A program made the position numbers and the translations under genes. Of a stretch of 64,000 nt of DNA, positions 44,230 through 55,354 are shown piece after piece. Under the pieces are notes generated by a model. That model saw only the letters and a list, made by a program, of their open reading frames with translations, did not search any database and was not told where the DNA came from. Source of the stretch: Bombyx mori (lineage: Eukaryota > Arthropoda > Insecta > Lepidoptera > Bombycidae); NCBI RefSeq assembly GCF_030269925.1, contig NC_085120.1:9017501-9081500 (forward strand). The letters are read 5' to 3'. The number at the start of each line of letters is the position of its first letter. Position 1 is the first letter of the stretch.

Positions 44230-44635
44230 TTAATAATAAATTGAGTAAATAATTAATAACATAACAGAAATTCATATGAAGCCACACCAATATTTAGTCG
44301 CCAGAACGCTAACGTATTATCCCGGTTTCCTCATATTAATCAAGCCGTACACACAATTATTTCTTGACCAACACAAATAATGAATATTGATGACTGCCGG
44401 CCCAATAAACACGTAAGCGTCTTACTTAGTGCCCCTGACATGTGACATATGATATTATCAACGACCGTGTAAATACAATATTAGACAATAGCTATTTCGG
44501 ATGTATTTATTTTTGTAATAAACCTTTTTTACTTTAATTTTTGGGATCAGAGATTAGCCGGAATGAACAGATCACAAAAGTTTTAAAATATATTTAGTTA
44601 TTAATTTAAATATATCACCACCAGTCAGACATGTT
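44230..44635. other. AT-rich spacer
   Basis: Nothing recognised. Confidence 0.35.
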
Positions 44636-44637
44636 GA

Positions 44638-44925
44638 TTTTTTTATTCTTTTTTCTACCTATTCTAGTAGCCTCGAGGGGTTATTCTATATTCACTGAAT
44701 TAGTAGGTGAGCTCACGGGGCTCAAACCTGACGACGTTGCTAACGCGAACCCTAGCAAGACCAGTGCTTCGTAGAATCTACCACCGGATCGGAAACGCGA
44801 CCCACTGAGAAGATCCGGCGAGAAACTCAGTGGGCTGTGTCTGTTGGTTAATTTACTTGCCGAGCCCTTCGTCGCAAGCGACGGGTTCGACGAGAGCGAT
44901 GACCGGAACGTCTCGGCTTCATCGT
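44638..44925 (-). mobile_element. Bm1-like SINE, near full length
   Basis: Order: T-run, ctacctattctagtagcctc, gtgagctcacggggctcaa, ggaaacgcgacccactgaga, core hairpin 44801-44834, second hairpin about 44856-44894 (cgagccc...gggttcg), then gatgaccgg. A TTTA run (44924-44946) replaces its 5' end. Confidence 0.85.
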
Positions 44926-44949
44926 TTTATTTATTTATTTATTTAATAT

Positions 44950-45765
44950 ATTTTGTACACACAGCTGTTAGAAAAAACACGACAATAAGGATACAGAGTA
45001 CAAGGGCACTACTTATTTCATGTTGAAATCTCTTCCAGTAGGCCCGCAAAAGGAAAGAAGAATTAGGGACACAAACCTAGTGCAAGCAGTAAACATTACA
45101 TAAAATAATATATACATATTACAAGATACAAAACAATCGTTGTTAATCTATCGTCCATCTCTATCGTCATTCCATCGTCAAACGGAAATCTCATTACAAC
45201 ATGGGCGTTAAAAACGACTACTCGAACACAAAAGTAATTAAAAAGAAAAAACGGTATATTAATCATGTCAATCTCGAAATCCGTATGACCTCTAACAATG
45301 AATGGCTTCAATCGAAACTTCACACTCGGACGTTTCGAAATGATTCGATTTTAACGGAAAGCGTTAATTGAACAAAAAAAAAAAGATAATTATAAGAGCC
45401 GTTCGTTAATTGATGTGTCCATGGAATGAGGTCGTCACGGACGATTCGATTTTCCGCGTCTCGCAAAAATGTCACGCAGAAAACGTACCGTACCGAGATG
45501 AATTACAATCGGAGTTGATTATGTTCGTAATGCGTGTATGGTAACTTTAATTAAATTTTTATAGCGTTTGCAGGCAGACGAGCTGGGAATTTACTTTGCT
45601 ACAATAGGATAGAAGAACGGAGATAAATTAATGTAAAAATTAATTCTACCCTCAATTCCAAAAATAGACCACGTCGTTTTGATTGCTCGGTTGCATTTTG
45701 TTTTGCTAAAAAGCAGTAGACCGAAAATTGCCGCTAATTTTTGAGATAAAAAGCTCACAATAAAG
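44950..45765. other. Unique sequence with a higher-complexity block
   Basis: The part 45395-45540 (for example gaatgaggtcgtcacgg) is of balanced composition and unique, except that atgaggtcgtca also occurs near 60219. No gene recognised. Confidence 0.35.
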
Positions 45766-45769
45766 CAGA

Positions 45770-45866
45770 GAGTCCCTCCTGACTGAGCCTTTGCTCGCCC
45801 ACCTGTCCTGGTGAAACTGAAAAGGCCCCCGGGTCACCAGTATCCCTTCAATCATAAAAAGAAAGA
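45770..45866 (+). mobile_element. Jockey-type LINE, terminal ~95 bp
   Basis: Reads ctcctgactgagcctttgct, acctgtcctggtgaaactg, gtcaccagtatcccttc and aatcataaaaagaaag, the extreme 3' end of the family. Confidence 0.85.
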
Positions 45867-45869
45867 TTC

Positions 45870-46125
45870 GTGTATAATATGTATATTTTTTTTTAAATCT
45901 TGCAACAAGATTCTGGTAATGATTGAACCCGGTAAAGTAATACAAACAGTTACTCTACCATAGTTATTCCTACTAGCTACGGAATATTAAAAAAAAACAT
46001 ATCTTCAAGTCGCCCATGTCGAACAGCGCACTATAATAGGCTCTTAATGATGATAATGAAGATGCGCAAAGTCATTAAAAGAAACATTAAGGAGACTTAT
46101 ACAAATCGAATATGTTATATTTATA
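45870..46125. other. AT-rich spacer
   Basis: Nothing recognised. Confidence 0.3.
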
Positions 46126-46129
46126 ATTA

Positions 46130-46421
46130 CTAGATGATGATTTTTTTTTGATAACGTCATCTTGTTGTGTCTTTAAAGCGGTTAGTTGCCCTCAATTAAG
46201 AAAAATAGTATTATTATTCGCCAATAGATGTCGGGAAGAGTTGATTATTGAAAACACGAATAAAACAACATTTTCTGAAAATAAATCGTAGCTAGATCGA
46301 TTTATCGCCCCCGAAATCCCTTGTATAGTAAATTTTATGAAAATCGTTGGAGCCGTTTCCGAGATTCAGATTATATATATACATATTAATATACAAGAAT
46401 TGCTCGTTTAAAGGTATAAGA
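46130..46421 (-). mobile_element. Helitron-like element, 292 bp
   Basis: On the minus strand it starts TCTTATACCTTTAAACGAGC after A, carries ggaaacggctccaacgattt and ttcgggggcgataaatcgat, and ends catcatCTAG before T. It is a single-copy family in this window; I recall similar short Helitrons in other insects. Confidence 0.85.
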
Positions 46422-46424
46422 TAA

Positions 46425-47278
46425 GATATCTCATTACAGAAAAAAAGATATTTGCGTTTGAAAATGTTCTCTCAGTCTTTGTAATTTTCCATACTCAAGA
46501 AAATATATTAACTCTCTATGAAGGGCCGACGATATAAAATCTAGTCTTTTTTAATAATTTTATTTAACCAAAATCGCTTTCTTTCATATTATAATTTTTG
46601 GAATGGCCCAAAGCGATCCCGCAATTGTGTGTAATCAGATAATTTATTTAATTCACGTTAACTTTTTTTTTTCATTTTGCGGGTTCAAATTATGAGGAAT
46701 GAGCAATTACTTTTGTACAACATTTTATTCAACAAACAGCTATACCAATATTTAAATTGAAATATACTCAGAAGACAAAGACAAATCCACAATCAGTGCA
46801 AGACTATTTATTTAACTTAACTAAGATGAATGTTTTACCTCAAAAATTTATAATATCTCATTTAGCTAAAACCAAAAACGCATTTTATTATTGTAACGTC
46901 TAACCGCGTTAAAGAAAGCTCGAAAAGCACATCTCTTATATCTAAAATATAAGCTTTGACTCGATTAACGAAACATCATAGAGCGAGCCACAGAATAATC
47001 CATCTTTGCCAAGGATACTTTTGTGTTAGACGAACAAATCATTAACTACAAAGACAATGTTAAGCGTCATTAACAAAACAGGCGACTGCAATGCACTCAG
47101 CTACTCTCTAAGGCGGTCTAAGGGTCAGAATAACAGATACATGAGGCAGTTCAATGCTGAGTTCTAGTGGCCTAGTTGGCGCGGCTCCCGAGCTCTCAAA
47201 CACGAGCCGGTGACGTCACAAGATCATACTTGCACTAACGCTAGTGTGACTAGGTTTTGCATTAAAAATAATATGAAA
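46425..47278. other. AT-rich spacer, no gene seen
   Basis: Nothing recognised. Confidence 0.4.
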
Positions 47279-47280
47279 TA

Positions 47281-47759
47281 TCTATACTAATATTATAAAG
47301 CTGAAGAGTTTGTTTGTTTGAACGCGCTAATCTCAGGAACTACTGGTCCGATTGGAAGAATTCTTTCAGTGTTAGATAGCCCATTTATCGAGGAAGACTT
47401 TAGCACGCTAAGACTAATGCAAACGGAGCACCAATAAAGAATGTTTCAAAATCCGAGTTTTTTCCCTTTTGAAAGCTTCTACGGCGTGCGCTACGGAAAC
47501 GGTTAAAGTTTCGCTAAAATAATGTATAAGAGAATTGTTTCCCTTTAAAAGATCTAAAAAAATCCACGACAGCATATGTCTATATGTTAAGATTGGCTCT
47601 CTATAACGTTTTTTATGCTAACCAAACTTGTTCTAAAATAAAGCATTATTTGTGAAGGTGTTTTTATAAAGATGATATTCTACGTAAATGAAGGGGCGGG
47701 TAAAATTTAGCGTTATGCCAAACTATTCCACGCGGACGAAGTCGCTGAGAAAAAGCTAG
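47281..47759 (+). mobile_element. Helitron-like element, 'gcgggcaaaagctag' family, 479 bp
   Basis: Starts TCTATACTAATATTATAAAG after A and ends ctgagaaaaagCTAG before T. The family's GC-rich 3' region (cacgcggacgaagtcgctga) can form a short stem. It is the longest uninterrupted member here. Confidence 0.9.
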
Positions 47760-47764
47760 TACTT

Positions 47765-48360
47765 AACATAATGAAATAAATTTTCATGCGAATCCAGCGT
47801 AACCAGGAATCTATAGAGAACACAACATTAATGCCGCCAATGATGTTGAAACAAGAGTTCAAACTCAAATGGACGTACAAAAGTTGTCACAAACATCAAA
47901 TCCGGTGTGATTGGTTCGCAATAGAAATAGGCATGACATTGGTAACACAACATGACAGTACTTAAGATGATATGAAAATATATGAGATGAAGTAGAGGAT
48001 GCTACTACTATAGATGGATTCTAGATAAATACTAGCATATCCTCGTCTTTCCGATCTCAAAATGCGCTGAAAGGTATTTGAACTCATTAAATATACAATT
48101 TGTTTCTAAAACGTTCTTAAAGGTCACACTTGTGATCCCGTGTAGCTATCAAGTACCAGTAAGATCGGGAACTATTATGTCGTCAGCCCGATTTAAAAAA
48201 AAAATCGTTAATATTCCGTGTAAGAAGACTAATCACTCTCTTAACTCCTCCCAGGGTTATGTCCTGAAACATAACAAGTTATGGTCACAGCAACTAATGA
48301 ACAGCACGGGGTGGAACCACACGTGTTTTAGGATTTCGGAAGCTTTTAATATAAAGAATA
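47765..48360. other. Unique spacer, no gene seen
   Basis: Nothing recognised. Confidence 0.35.
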
Positions 48361-48366
48361 GTGTTC

Positions 48367-48490
48367 TTCTGATGTTGGTAGAGCGTATTGTGTGTATTCG
48401 CACGGGTTGGTACTGCCATCTTGCCTACACAAAGCCACCATACTTTTCACTTTGAAGGCTGGGACTGTCGTTATACGTACAATACAATTC
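48367..48490 (+). repeat. BMC1-like 3' unit, strongly diverged 5' half
   Basis: Recognisable words: tgatgttggtagagc, cgcacgggttggtactgcca, cttgcctac, and cactttgaaggctggga. The tail half is gone. Confidence 0.6.
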
Positions 48491-48508
48491 AAATTTCGAC
48501 CTGCGTGC

Positions 48509-48669
48509 TTAGTGCGAGTTCTTTAACGTTCTCGATAGCGTAAAAGTTAACTTAAATTTCTATGCCATTCGAACAGCGCCCCTAGAGGCAAACGTAGGCA
48601 AACGTTCCAACTCCATACAAATTTGAGTTAACTTTTACGCTATCGAGAACGTTAAGAAACTCGCATTAA
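48509..48669. mobile_element. Fold-back MITE, 161 bp, ~50 bp arms
   Basis: The left arm from ttagtgcgagttctttaacg and the right arm (minus strand ttaatgcgagtttcttaacg) are inverted copies, continuing through ttctcgatagcgtaaaagtt. The loop is about 60 bp (cagcgcccctagaggc region). Nearly the whole element would fold on itself. No coding capacity. Confidence 0.85.
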
Positions 48670-48823
48670 ACACACTGATGTAGCGCTATAGGCGGGTGGG
48701 GTATTATTAATTCTGCGACGTTTATGAAGTTTGGAAGTTAGATTTGATTATAATTTAACGTTTTTTTAATTGCGTTTAATGGTGTAATAAAAATCAAAAC
48801 CGCAAAATTAAAATTTGCGTAAT

Positions 48824-49069
48824 TACTGGTGGTAGGACCTCTTGTGAGTCCGCGCGGATAGGTACCACCGCCCTGCCTATTTCTGCCGTGAAGCAGTAAT
48901 GCGTTTCGGTTTGAAGGGTGGGTCAGCCGTTGTAACTATACTGAGACTTTAGAACTTGTATCTCAAGGTGGGTGGCGCGTCTACGTTGTAGATGTCTATG
49001 GGCTTCAGTAACCACTTAAAACCAGGTGGGCTGTGAGCTCGTCCACCCACCTAAGCAATAAAAAAAAGT
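48824..49069 (+). mobile_element. BMC1-like 3' unit, full length
   Basis: From attactggtggtaggacctc to cacctaagcaataaaaaaa. Confidence 0.92.
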
Positions 49070-49071
49070 AT

Positions 49072-49800
49072 CTTTAGCAATATGGTATAGTGCGTTCATG
49101 GGGACGTTAGTTTGAGAGTACCGTTCCACATTTTTAAGTATTTTTGATGTCATGAAGTAAAAAGAAAACCGAAGTGTGCTCACGTTTCTTAAGCTGTTAT
49201 TAATGCTAATTAAAAAAAAGAAACTACAGCTAATCTTGTTTTACATAATTACTTATCATCTTTGTATATATATTTTTTCTTTTCAAAAGAATTTCTAGGT
49301 AATTTTTAGTAAAATACAGCACATAATAAATAACATAGATTTATATTATGAACATAAATTAAGATGAAAATAAATTACTTGCGGAGAAATTCATTTTAAA
49401 TTTTGACTGATAAAGCTTCAAGGCTTAAGCTATTAAGCCAGTCCTGAAGCGTAAGCTTTCCGAAAGTTCGTGACCTAAATTTTTCGGGCTCTGTATCTAA
49501 ATTGGACTCAGTATTGTGATGACATCTATACTATACGATACAAAAATTCTAGTTATTCTGAATCACGATGATAGTATTAATTCTCAAGGACAATATAAAA
49601 TATAGTCGTACTGATAATGATAGCTTGACAAATATGCTTTTGTATTAACGCAATGTTTGTTGTGTCGTGAATGTTTATTTGTTTCTTAAAATGCCTATCC
49701 ACTACTGGTCAGTGTCTTGTTTCGTAATATGAAGCAATTATTCATTCGACTCGAAGGACCAAATATTTTTTGTTGGTCGAATATTTCCTATTGCAAGTGT
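49072..49800. other. AT-rich spacer, no gene seen
   Basis: Nothing recognised. Confidence 0.35.
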
Positions 49801-49809
49801 AGCCATATA

Positions 49810-50215
49810 CATAGCTCACTGAGTTTCTCGCGGGATCTTCTCAGTGGGTCGAGATCCCGATCTGGTAGTGGTAGGACCTCTTGTGAGTCCGCACGAGCAG
49901 ATACCACCACCCTGCATATTTTTGCCGTGAAGCAGTAATGCGTTTCGGTTTAACTATAGCCGTTGTAACTATACTGAGACCTTAGAGCTTATATCTAAAG
50001 GTGGGTGGCGCATTTACTTTGTAGATGTCTATGGGCTCCAGTAACCACTTAACACCAGGTGGGCTGAGAGCTTGTCCACCCATCTAAGCAATAAAAAAAA
50101 TAAAAAAAGTTTCTGCGAAGCACTGCTCTTGGCTAGGGCTAGTTTCAGCCAATTCTTTCAGGTTGAGCCCGTGAGCTCACCTACACATCCGCGCGTAGCT
50201 GGAATAAATAGCCCC
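49810..50215 (+). mobile_element. Bm1-like SINE split by a BMC1-like insertion
   Basis: The 5' piece (49810-49866) has the core hairpin (gctcactgagtttctcgcgg...ctcagtggg) and gatcccgatctggtag. The 3' piece (50110-50215) resumes with ttctgcgaagcactgctctt, gagcccgtgagctcacctac and gctaccagcgaat. The two pieces abut in the SINE order once the insert is removed. Confidence 0.85.
49866..50108 (+). mobile_element. BMC1-like 3' unit nested in SINE
   Basis: From tagtggtaggacctcttgtg to catctaagcaataaaaaaaa. A ~10 bp change near ggtttaactatagccg replaces gaagggtggggca. It landed after the gatctggtag of the host SINE. Confidence 0.9.
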
Positions 50216-50221
50216 CTTAAG

Positions 50222-50335
50222 CTACCAGCGAATCTTCTTCTTCTTCGTCGCTTTCTCATTACTGAGGGTCGTGACTACCTTGGTCAAGTTTTTGCACCAG
50301 CTTCCCCCAATGTTGCCTGCATTCGGCCTGCTTAA
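50222..50335 (-). repeat. RTE-like LINE trailer
   Basis: Contains attactgagggtcgtgac preceded by a CTT run, the same word that ends the RTE-like fragments at 33045-33362 and 54036-54300. Confidence 0.5.
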
Positions 50336-50599
50336 TAGGTAAGAAAAAAAAAACAAGTGTATAAATACAGCATATTTTAAAACTTCGTTACCTTGACGTG
50401 AATAGTGTCCGCAAGCGTTTAATAATTTTGTTTAATAATTTAATAATTTGAATTTATTTAATATCAAGGTATTTTTAATGAAAGATGCGAATTCCAAATT
50501 TAGTACACGACTATTACGTTTTTCTTTCTTTTTTTCGTTAAGGTTGCATGTTCTCAACGAGCTATGTGCCTATGTGATTTTTTTTATTACTATTTTAAA

Positions 50600-50790
50600 A
50601 CCGGTTTAACTGGTCCACCTTATATTATGTGGCTAGTGGTACATTTATGCCAAAATCCACTCTAAAATTAGCGGCCGAAGTCTCAATTCATTGTGTTTCC
50701 TGGTCAATCCTTCAAACGGTATTGCTGTTTCGCAGGAAAATAGGTATTATTACGGTGGTAGCTACCGGTGCGGACTCCCAATACTAATAG
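50600..50790 (-). repeat. BMC1-like 3' unit, strongly diverged
   Basis: Words in order: tggtccaccttat, catttatgccaaaatccac, tattgctgtttcgcaggaa, ataggtattattacggtgg, taccggtgcggactcc. An old insertion. Confidence 0.6.
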
Positions 50791-50814
50791 TGTGACATAA
50801 ATTGTTCTTTTTGG

Positions 50815-51088
50815 AACGAAGTTTCTTATGGGACGATGCGGAGGGGTACCCTAACCGGGAAAAAACGTCCGTAACGTAAGATTTTTTGTGTAAAATACCT
50901 CATAACTGTTGACTAGATGAATCGATTTTGAAGATTATTGTTTTTAGTGTATATCAATTTGTTTTGGAATATCTTTTTTTTTTCTTCAATAAAAAAATCA
51001 TAATAAAAAATGTATACCCGAAAAAAATATTTTCTTTATACCTCGAGTAGAACTTAAAATTAATATTTTTACAATAAGAAACTTCGTT
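50815..51088. mobile_element. Possible MITE with 15 bp inverted repeats
   Basis: aacgaagtttcttat at 50815-50829 recurs inverted and perfect at 51074-51088, 244 bp apart, around an AT-rich non-coding interior. No target duplication is obvious, so element status is tentative. Confidence 0.45.
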
Positions 51089-51094
51089 ACGATC

Positions 51095-51525
51095 CGGTGT
51101 CCCACGACACCACACATCTTTTTTTTCTATTTAACACTGGATACGGAAGTTGTCAACGGCAAACATCAACCTCACAAATTGCTCCAAAGAGACAAGTCTT
51201 AACGTCGATCCATCATCGGACTGTTATCCGAAGGAATCGCACTCCTCGCTTTAGGGTTGAACTTCGGACGGAAAATTTTATTTGAACGATAAAGTTTTTT
51301 GCGAATTTCGTTTTAATGTCACCGGCTTTCGGTTTTATAATATCTCTATGCTGTTTGAGATAAGGCACTCTGTGGTAGAATTTTTCTGCAATCCGAATTT
51401 AATTTTTTTTCCTCTAAAACGTGGTATTGGTAAGTATAACTTGTAATCACTCTTTAGTTTCAATTAAGTTGTAGAAAGGCTCATGCATAGGCAGCTGTGT
51501 GGCATTGCCAATGGTACTGGACAAC
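51095..51525. other. Unique spacer, no gene seen
   Basis: Nothing recognised. Confidence 0.3.
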
Positions 51526-51528
51526 ATA

Positions 51529-51850
51529 TTTTTTTCCTACCTAAGCTGATAGCCTTGAGAGTCTATTTCAACGTAACCTTAACTAGTAGGTGTGCTCATG
51601 GGGCTCAAACCTGACGACGTTGCTAACACGAACCCTAGCAAGAGCCGTGCTTCGCAGAATCTACCACCGGATCGGAAACGCGACCCGCTGAGAAGATCCA
51701 GCGAGAAAATTAGTGGGCTGTGTCTGAGGGTTAATTTACTCGTCGAGCTCTTCGTCGTAAGCGACGGGTTCGACGAGAACGATGACCGGTGCTTGAGGTA
51801 CCTAAAAGCACCGTTAGTGGATCGGGAGGATCCGAGATGACGTGCCGGAC
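51529..51850 (-). mobile_element. Bm1-like SINE, best copy
   Basis: It contains every block: T-run, cctacctaagctgatagcct, gtgctcatggggctcaaacc, gcaagagccgtgcttcgcag, the core hairpin (one arm worn: cccgctgag against attagtggg), the second hairpin (ctcgtcga at 51739 pairing with tcgacgag near 51777), caccggtgcttgaggtacct and gatcgggaggatcc. Confidence 0.85.
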
Positions 51851-51854
51851 AACG

Positions 51855-52250
51855 ATGATCTCTTTTCATCGTCGAAGCGTCGAAGGCATTTAAAAAAACG
51901 CAAGAGAAAATTATTAATACAGCAAAGTTACGTCAAATATATTTTTTTATGTCATATTTTACCCGCAACCCTCCTAATTTGGTTCGGTGAGTAAGATTAG
52001 AAACGATCTCTCGACACGTTCAATTTATCATGAACGACCCGCGGAAACGGATCATCTCCTTGTCGTGTCTTCAGTAACGTTACCGAATATATATTAGTTT
52101 AGTTGATTTACGACAACATTAGTGTAGTTTTGCGTTCGTGCCATAAGCGCCGCTTTGGTTTAATTAAGCCAGAGTAACGGGTCAAAAAGAATATTTGACT
52201 TTAAAAGTCAAATAATCAATTGAATAGATTATGAAGTTAGGTAAATGGGT
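51855..52250. other. Unique spacer, no gene seen
   Basis: Nothing recognised. Confidence 0.3.
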
Positions 52251-52251
52251 A

Positions 52252-52431
52252 TTTTATTTATTTATTGGATAGTTGGGTGGACGGGCTCACAGCCCACCTG
52301 GTGTTATAAGGTCTCAGTATAGTTACAACGGCTGCCTCACCCTTCAAACCGAAACGCATTACTGCTTCACGGCAGAAGGCAGGGTGGTGGTACCTACTCG
52401 TGCGAACTCACTAAAGGTTCTACGACCAGTA
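52252..52431 (-). mobile_element. BMC1-like 3' unit with internal deletion
   Basis: About 60 bp is missing between cccacctggtgtta and taaggtctcagtatag; the far end has decayed to tacgaccagta. Confidence 0.88.
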
Positions 52432-52434
52432 TAA

Positions 52435-53285
52435 AACATTTTATTCGTATTCGTAAAAACATTTAGTATCGGACCATTGAAATTTATATTCTCTGTTAAG
52501 GATAAAGAAGTCGAAATTACTTTATTATGTTAGAATTAATCTGTTTTTGCATCCGCATATATTTTACCTAGCAAACATTCCTATAGACAAAATTCAAGAC
52601 GCTATCATAACGGCCATTTAGCTATCAGTGCAGAGTTCTTTTATTGTGCTATTTCCATTTTCCCGTCGCTCATTAGGTCGGGTTCCGATCGGCTATTTCC
52701 CGGGGTCCTCGCGACCGGACGTCTCGTCTCAGCAGCCCTCCAAAGGACTGATCGGAAATAGTTTTTTTTTTTTTTTTGCGTCACTGATCTTTTCTTCTTT
52801 CCGTAGTACCTACTCCGAAGGCGTTCTTTCTTGTAATTTCCTTGATGCTGTTTTTAAAGTGTTGCCAATTAAAAGAAGTTCTAATTAATTTATTCTTTAT
52901 CGTGTAGAAGTATTTTGAGGTTCTCAGATGCATGAGGAACAAGATTTTTCCATTTTTTGTCAACTGACGATAAAACTCTGTAAATACTATTTTATAAAGG
53001 TTTTTGGTTGGCGAGTAAAAGGTGACGTAGAAGAATCTATTGAAAGAGAGAGAGAGAGAGAATATTGGTAGTAGTCACGTATCGCAGGTAACCCGAAGAA
53101 TAAATTAGACCTTACAATAGATTTTTTTTATAATTGAAATACGAAGGGTCAATTTAGTTTGAAGTTTTATTTTGATTTCTCACCGTTTCAAATGTAATGT
53201 GCATCAATAAAATCACGACACTATAGGCCTGTGGTGCAAAATATAAGCGAAGACGAAGCGAGCTCCGTGAGTGTAAATTGAAATG
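52435..53285. other. Mostly unique; GA microsatellite
   Basis: A GA run lies at 53044-53061. The patch 52660-52770 (for example gcgaccggacgtctcg) is GC-richer and unique; no motif is recognised in the 86-codon plus frame that crosses it. Confidence 0.4.
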
Positions 53286-53289
53286 CATT

Positions 53290-53485
53290 CAAAATTTTTC
53301 ATCATCATCATCCATAGTCGTCCAGATAGGCCTTTTCTATTTTTTAAGTCACCGAGCCCGGTCTTTGGCTGTTCTCGCCCTTTCCTTGCCGACCGCCCTT
53401 CGCATGTCGACACAGCACCTGGTCGATGGCATCTTACATTCCGTTTCCTCCTGGAAAGAATCCTGGTCCAGCGATCTTGTAACAT
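53290..53485 (-). pseudogene. RTE-like LINE 3' tail with (ATG)n end
   Basis: In minus orientation it reads LQDRWTRILSRRKRNVRC, HRPGAVSTCEGR and LKNRKGLSGRLW and ends in ATG repeats at about 53310-53298. The layout matches RTE-type LINE ends; the family call is tentative. Confidence 0.5.
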
Positions 53486-53489
53486 GTCC

Positions 53490-54015
53490 TCGTGTTACTC
53501 GGAGAAAATCTGACTTCGTCCCATATTGAGTAATTATGATAGCTCATAAGAATGTGTATGCCATTCATCCAACTTAAATATTGAGTAGGGTTAAAACCCT
53601 GATTTATAGTGCTGAACAAAGGACTAACCTCATTTAAATATCGGTAGCATCAAAGTAAACCGTAAAAGTGTAGTGTTTGTTGCCTTCACCTTGATTTTGA
53701 AATACTTGAATATTGGCTAAATATAACAAATTTCGTCCTGAACTCTTCAATCGCTTGCTTCATTGACTTACTCCATACCATAAACAAACGGCCTTCTCCC
53801 ACTTCCACGGCCGCGTCGGGCCGCACTGCAGCTAAGCGAACACATCGTTTATATCCGACACGTCTGCGATTGATTCCCACACACAGCTTTTACGTCTGCG
53901 GAATGGCATTTCATTTACACGTGTAAAGTTCTTCCTTTCTTTTTCTTCTTGTCGTGTTATTCGTGCTTCGTCGAATTAGCACATGTCATTTACGATATCC
54001 GTCCATTTTTTATTA
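53490..54015. other. Unique spacer, no gene seen
   Basis: The segment 53760-53880 is GC-richer with no recognised motif. Confidence 0.3.
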
Positions 54016-54034
54016 GTCTCTCTCTCTCTCTCTC
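54016..54034. repeat. TC microsatellite
   Basis: A run of nine TC units that borders the RTE-like fragment and may be its tail. Confidence 0.8.
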
Positions 54035-54035
54035 T

Positions 54036-54300
54036 TCGATCGGTCCCTCACTGCTGAGGATCGTGACTCCGTCTGATTCCATCAACCAGCTGTCTCCATC
54101 GATCCTGTTTTGTAGCTTGGTGGAGTGCGTCGCTGACAGGTACCCCCAGTTCCTCTGCTACTTGGTCCGACCATCGTTTGGGACCTCTACACCTAGGCCT
54201 TTTTCCCTCTGTTTTACCGGTCACCGAAAGGCGTTCCAAATTGCTGGTATCCTTGCGTGCAACATGGCCAAAATACCGCAATATTCTTTGTATGCAGGTT
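54036..54300 (-). pseudogene. RTE-like LINE C-terminus
   Basis: The minus frame reads CIQRILRYFGHVARKDTSN, LERLSVTGKTEGKRPRCRG, PKRWSDQVAEELGVPVSD, then WRQLVDGIRRSHDPQQ and a stop at about 54048. It is related to but distinct from 33045-33362. In element orientation it ends at the GA/TC run. The upstream coding part is lost. Confidence 0.85.
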
Positions 54301-54309
54301 GTGGATAGA

Positions 54310-55110
54310 CGTTGATATATTACTGGTACATACTAATATATTTATTACCAGTAAAACGTGTCTTGAAGCCATACGGGCGTATGGCTGTGTATACCTTCCG
54401 GTAATCGCATAAGACCAGATGGCCGGCGAATTGGTCTGTCCAACTTGACGTTGCTTATTGTCTGACTCGGGGAAATTGAAAATATAGGGCTCGCACATTC
54501 CCGGTTTATCGCATTACTATAACTAGTATTTACAGTCAAAATTACTTTTCGGAACTCTGGAATCCAAAGGTCTGTTTTGTTGAGTAGGCAGTGAATAAAA
54601 TTTAACAATTTAGCAGAGTAAATGTTATTTACAAATTAACTAGTACATACTAATTAACCACTACGAATTGGTTAAATTAGCAACAGATCGTTGATAATTT
54701 TTTTTCAGAAACAATTTTCTTTTAATACATCCTTAATGTAAGCTTCCGTATTTGAATATTAAAACAACGGAGAAGCAGAATGGATCCTGAAAGGTATCAC
54801 CAAAAAAACTTATCAAGAAAGTTAAACTGATATTCGTAAATAAATGAGGTGGGGTGAGCTGCCCACGGGGCGAATGACGGCACAAAACAGCCAGATAGAC
54901 AAAGGAACCGAACGGCGCGGCGGAATAGATATTACGAGAGAATAAGTGATATCGGTTGGATCTTTCGTAAATATTATCTTTCAATAATACTAGTGGTATT
55001 CAGTTGCGGTAATAAACTTGAGATTTTTTGACGTAGATCTGTGTTATTGGATTGGAATTGATTGGTTTTTGCGATGATGAGTTGTTCCTTTATAACTCGT
55101 GTAATTATAA
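54310..55110. other. Unique spacer, no gene seen
   Basis: Minus frames up to 94 codons between 54214 and 54608 have no motif. Confidence 0.35.
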
Positions 55111-55114
55111 TTAG

Positions 55115-55350
55115 TTTTTTTTTTATTGCTTAGATGGGTGGACGAGTTCACAGCCCACCTGGTGTTAAGTGGTTACTGGAGCCCATAAACATCTACAGCG
55201 TAAATGCGCCACCCGCCTTGAGATATAAGTTCTATACCTAGTTACAACGGCTGCCCTACCCTTCAAACCGAAACACATTACTGCTTCACGACAGAAATAG
55301 GGCGGTGGTACCTACCCGTGCGGACTCACAAGAGGTCCTACCACCAGTAA
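55115..55350 (-). mobile_element. BMC1-like 3' unit, full length
   Basis: From a T-run and ttgcttagatgggtggacga to ccaccagtaat; two small deletions (after ataagttcta and before gggcggtggtacc). Confidence 0.92.
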
Positions 55351-55354
55351 TTAC

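Noticed and set aside
52628..52888. 86-codon plus frame
   Set aside because: Includes a long Phe run from a T-tract and no recognisable domain.
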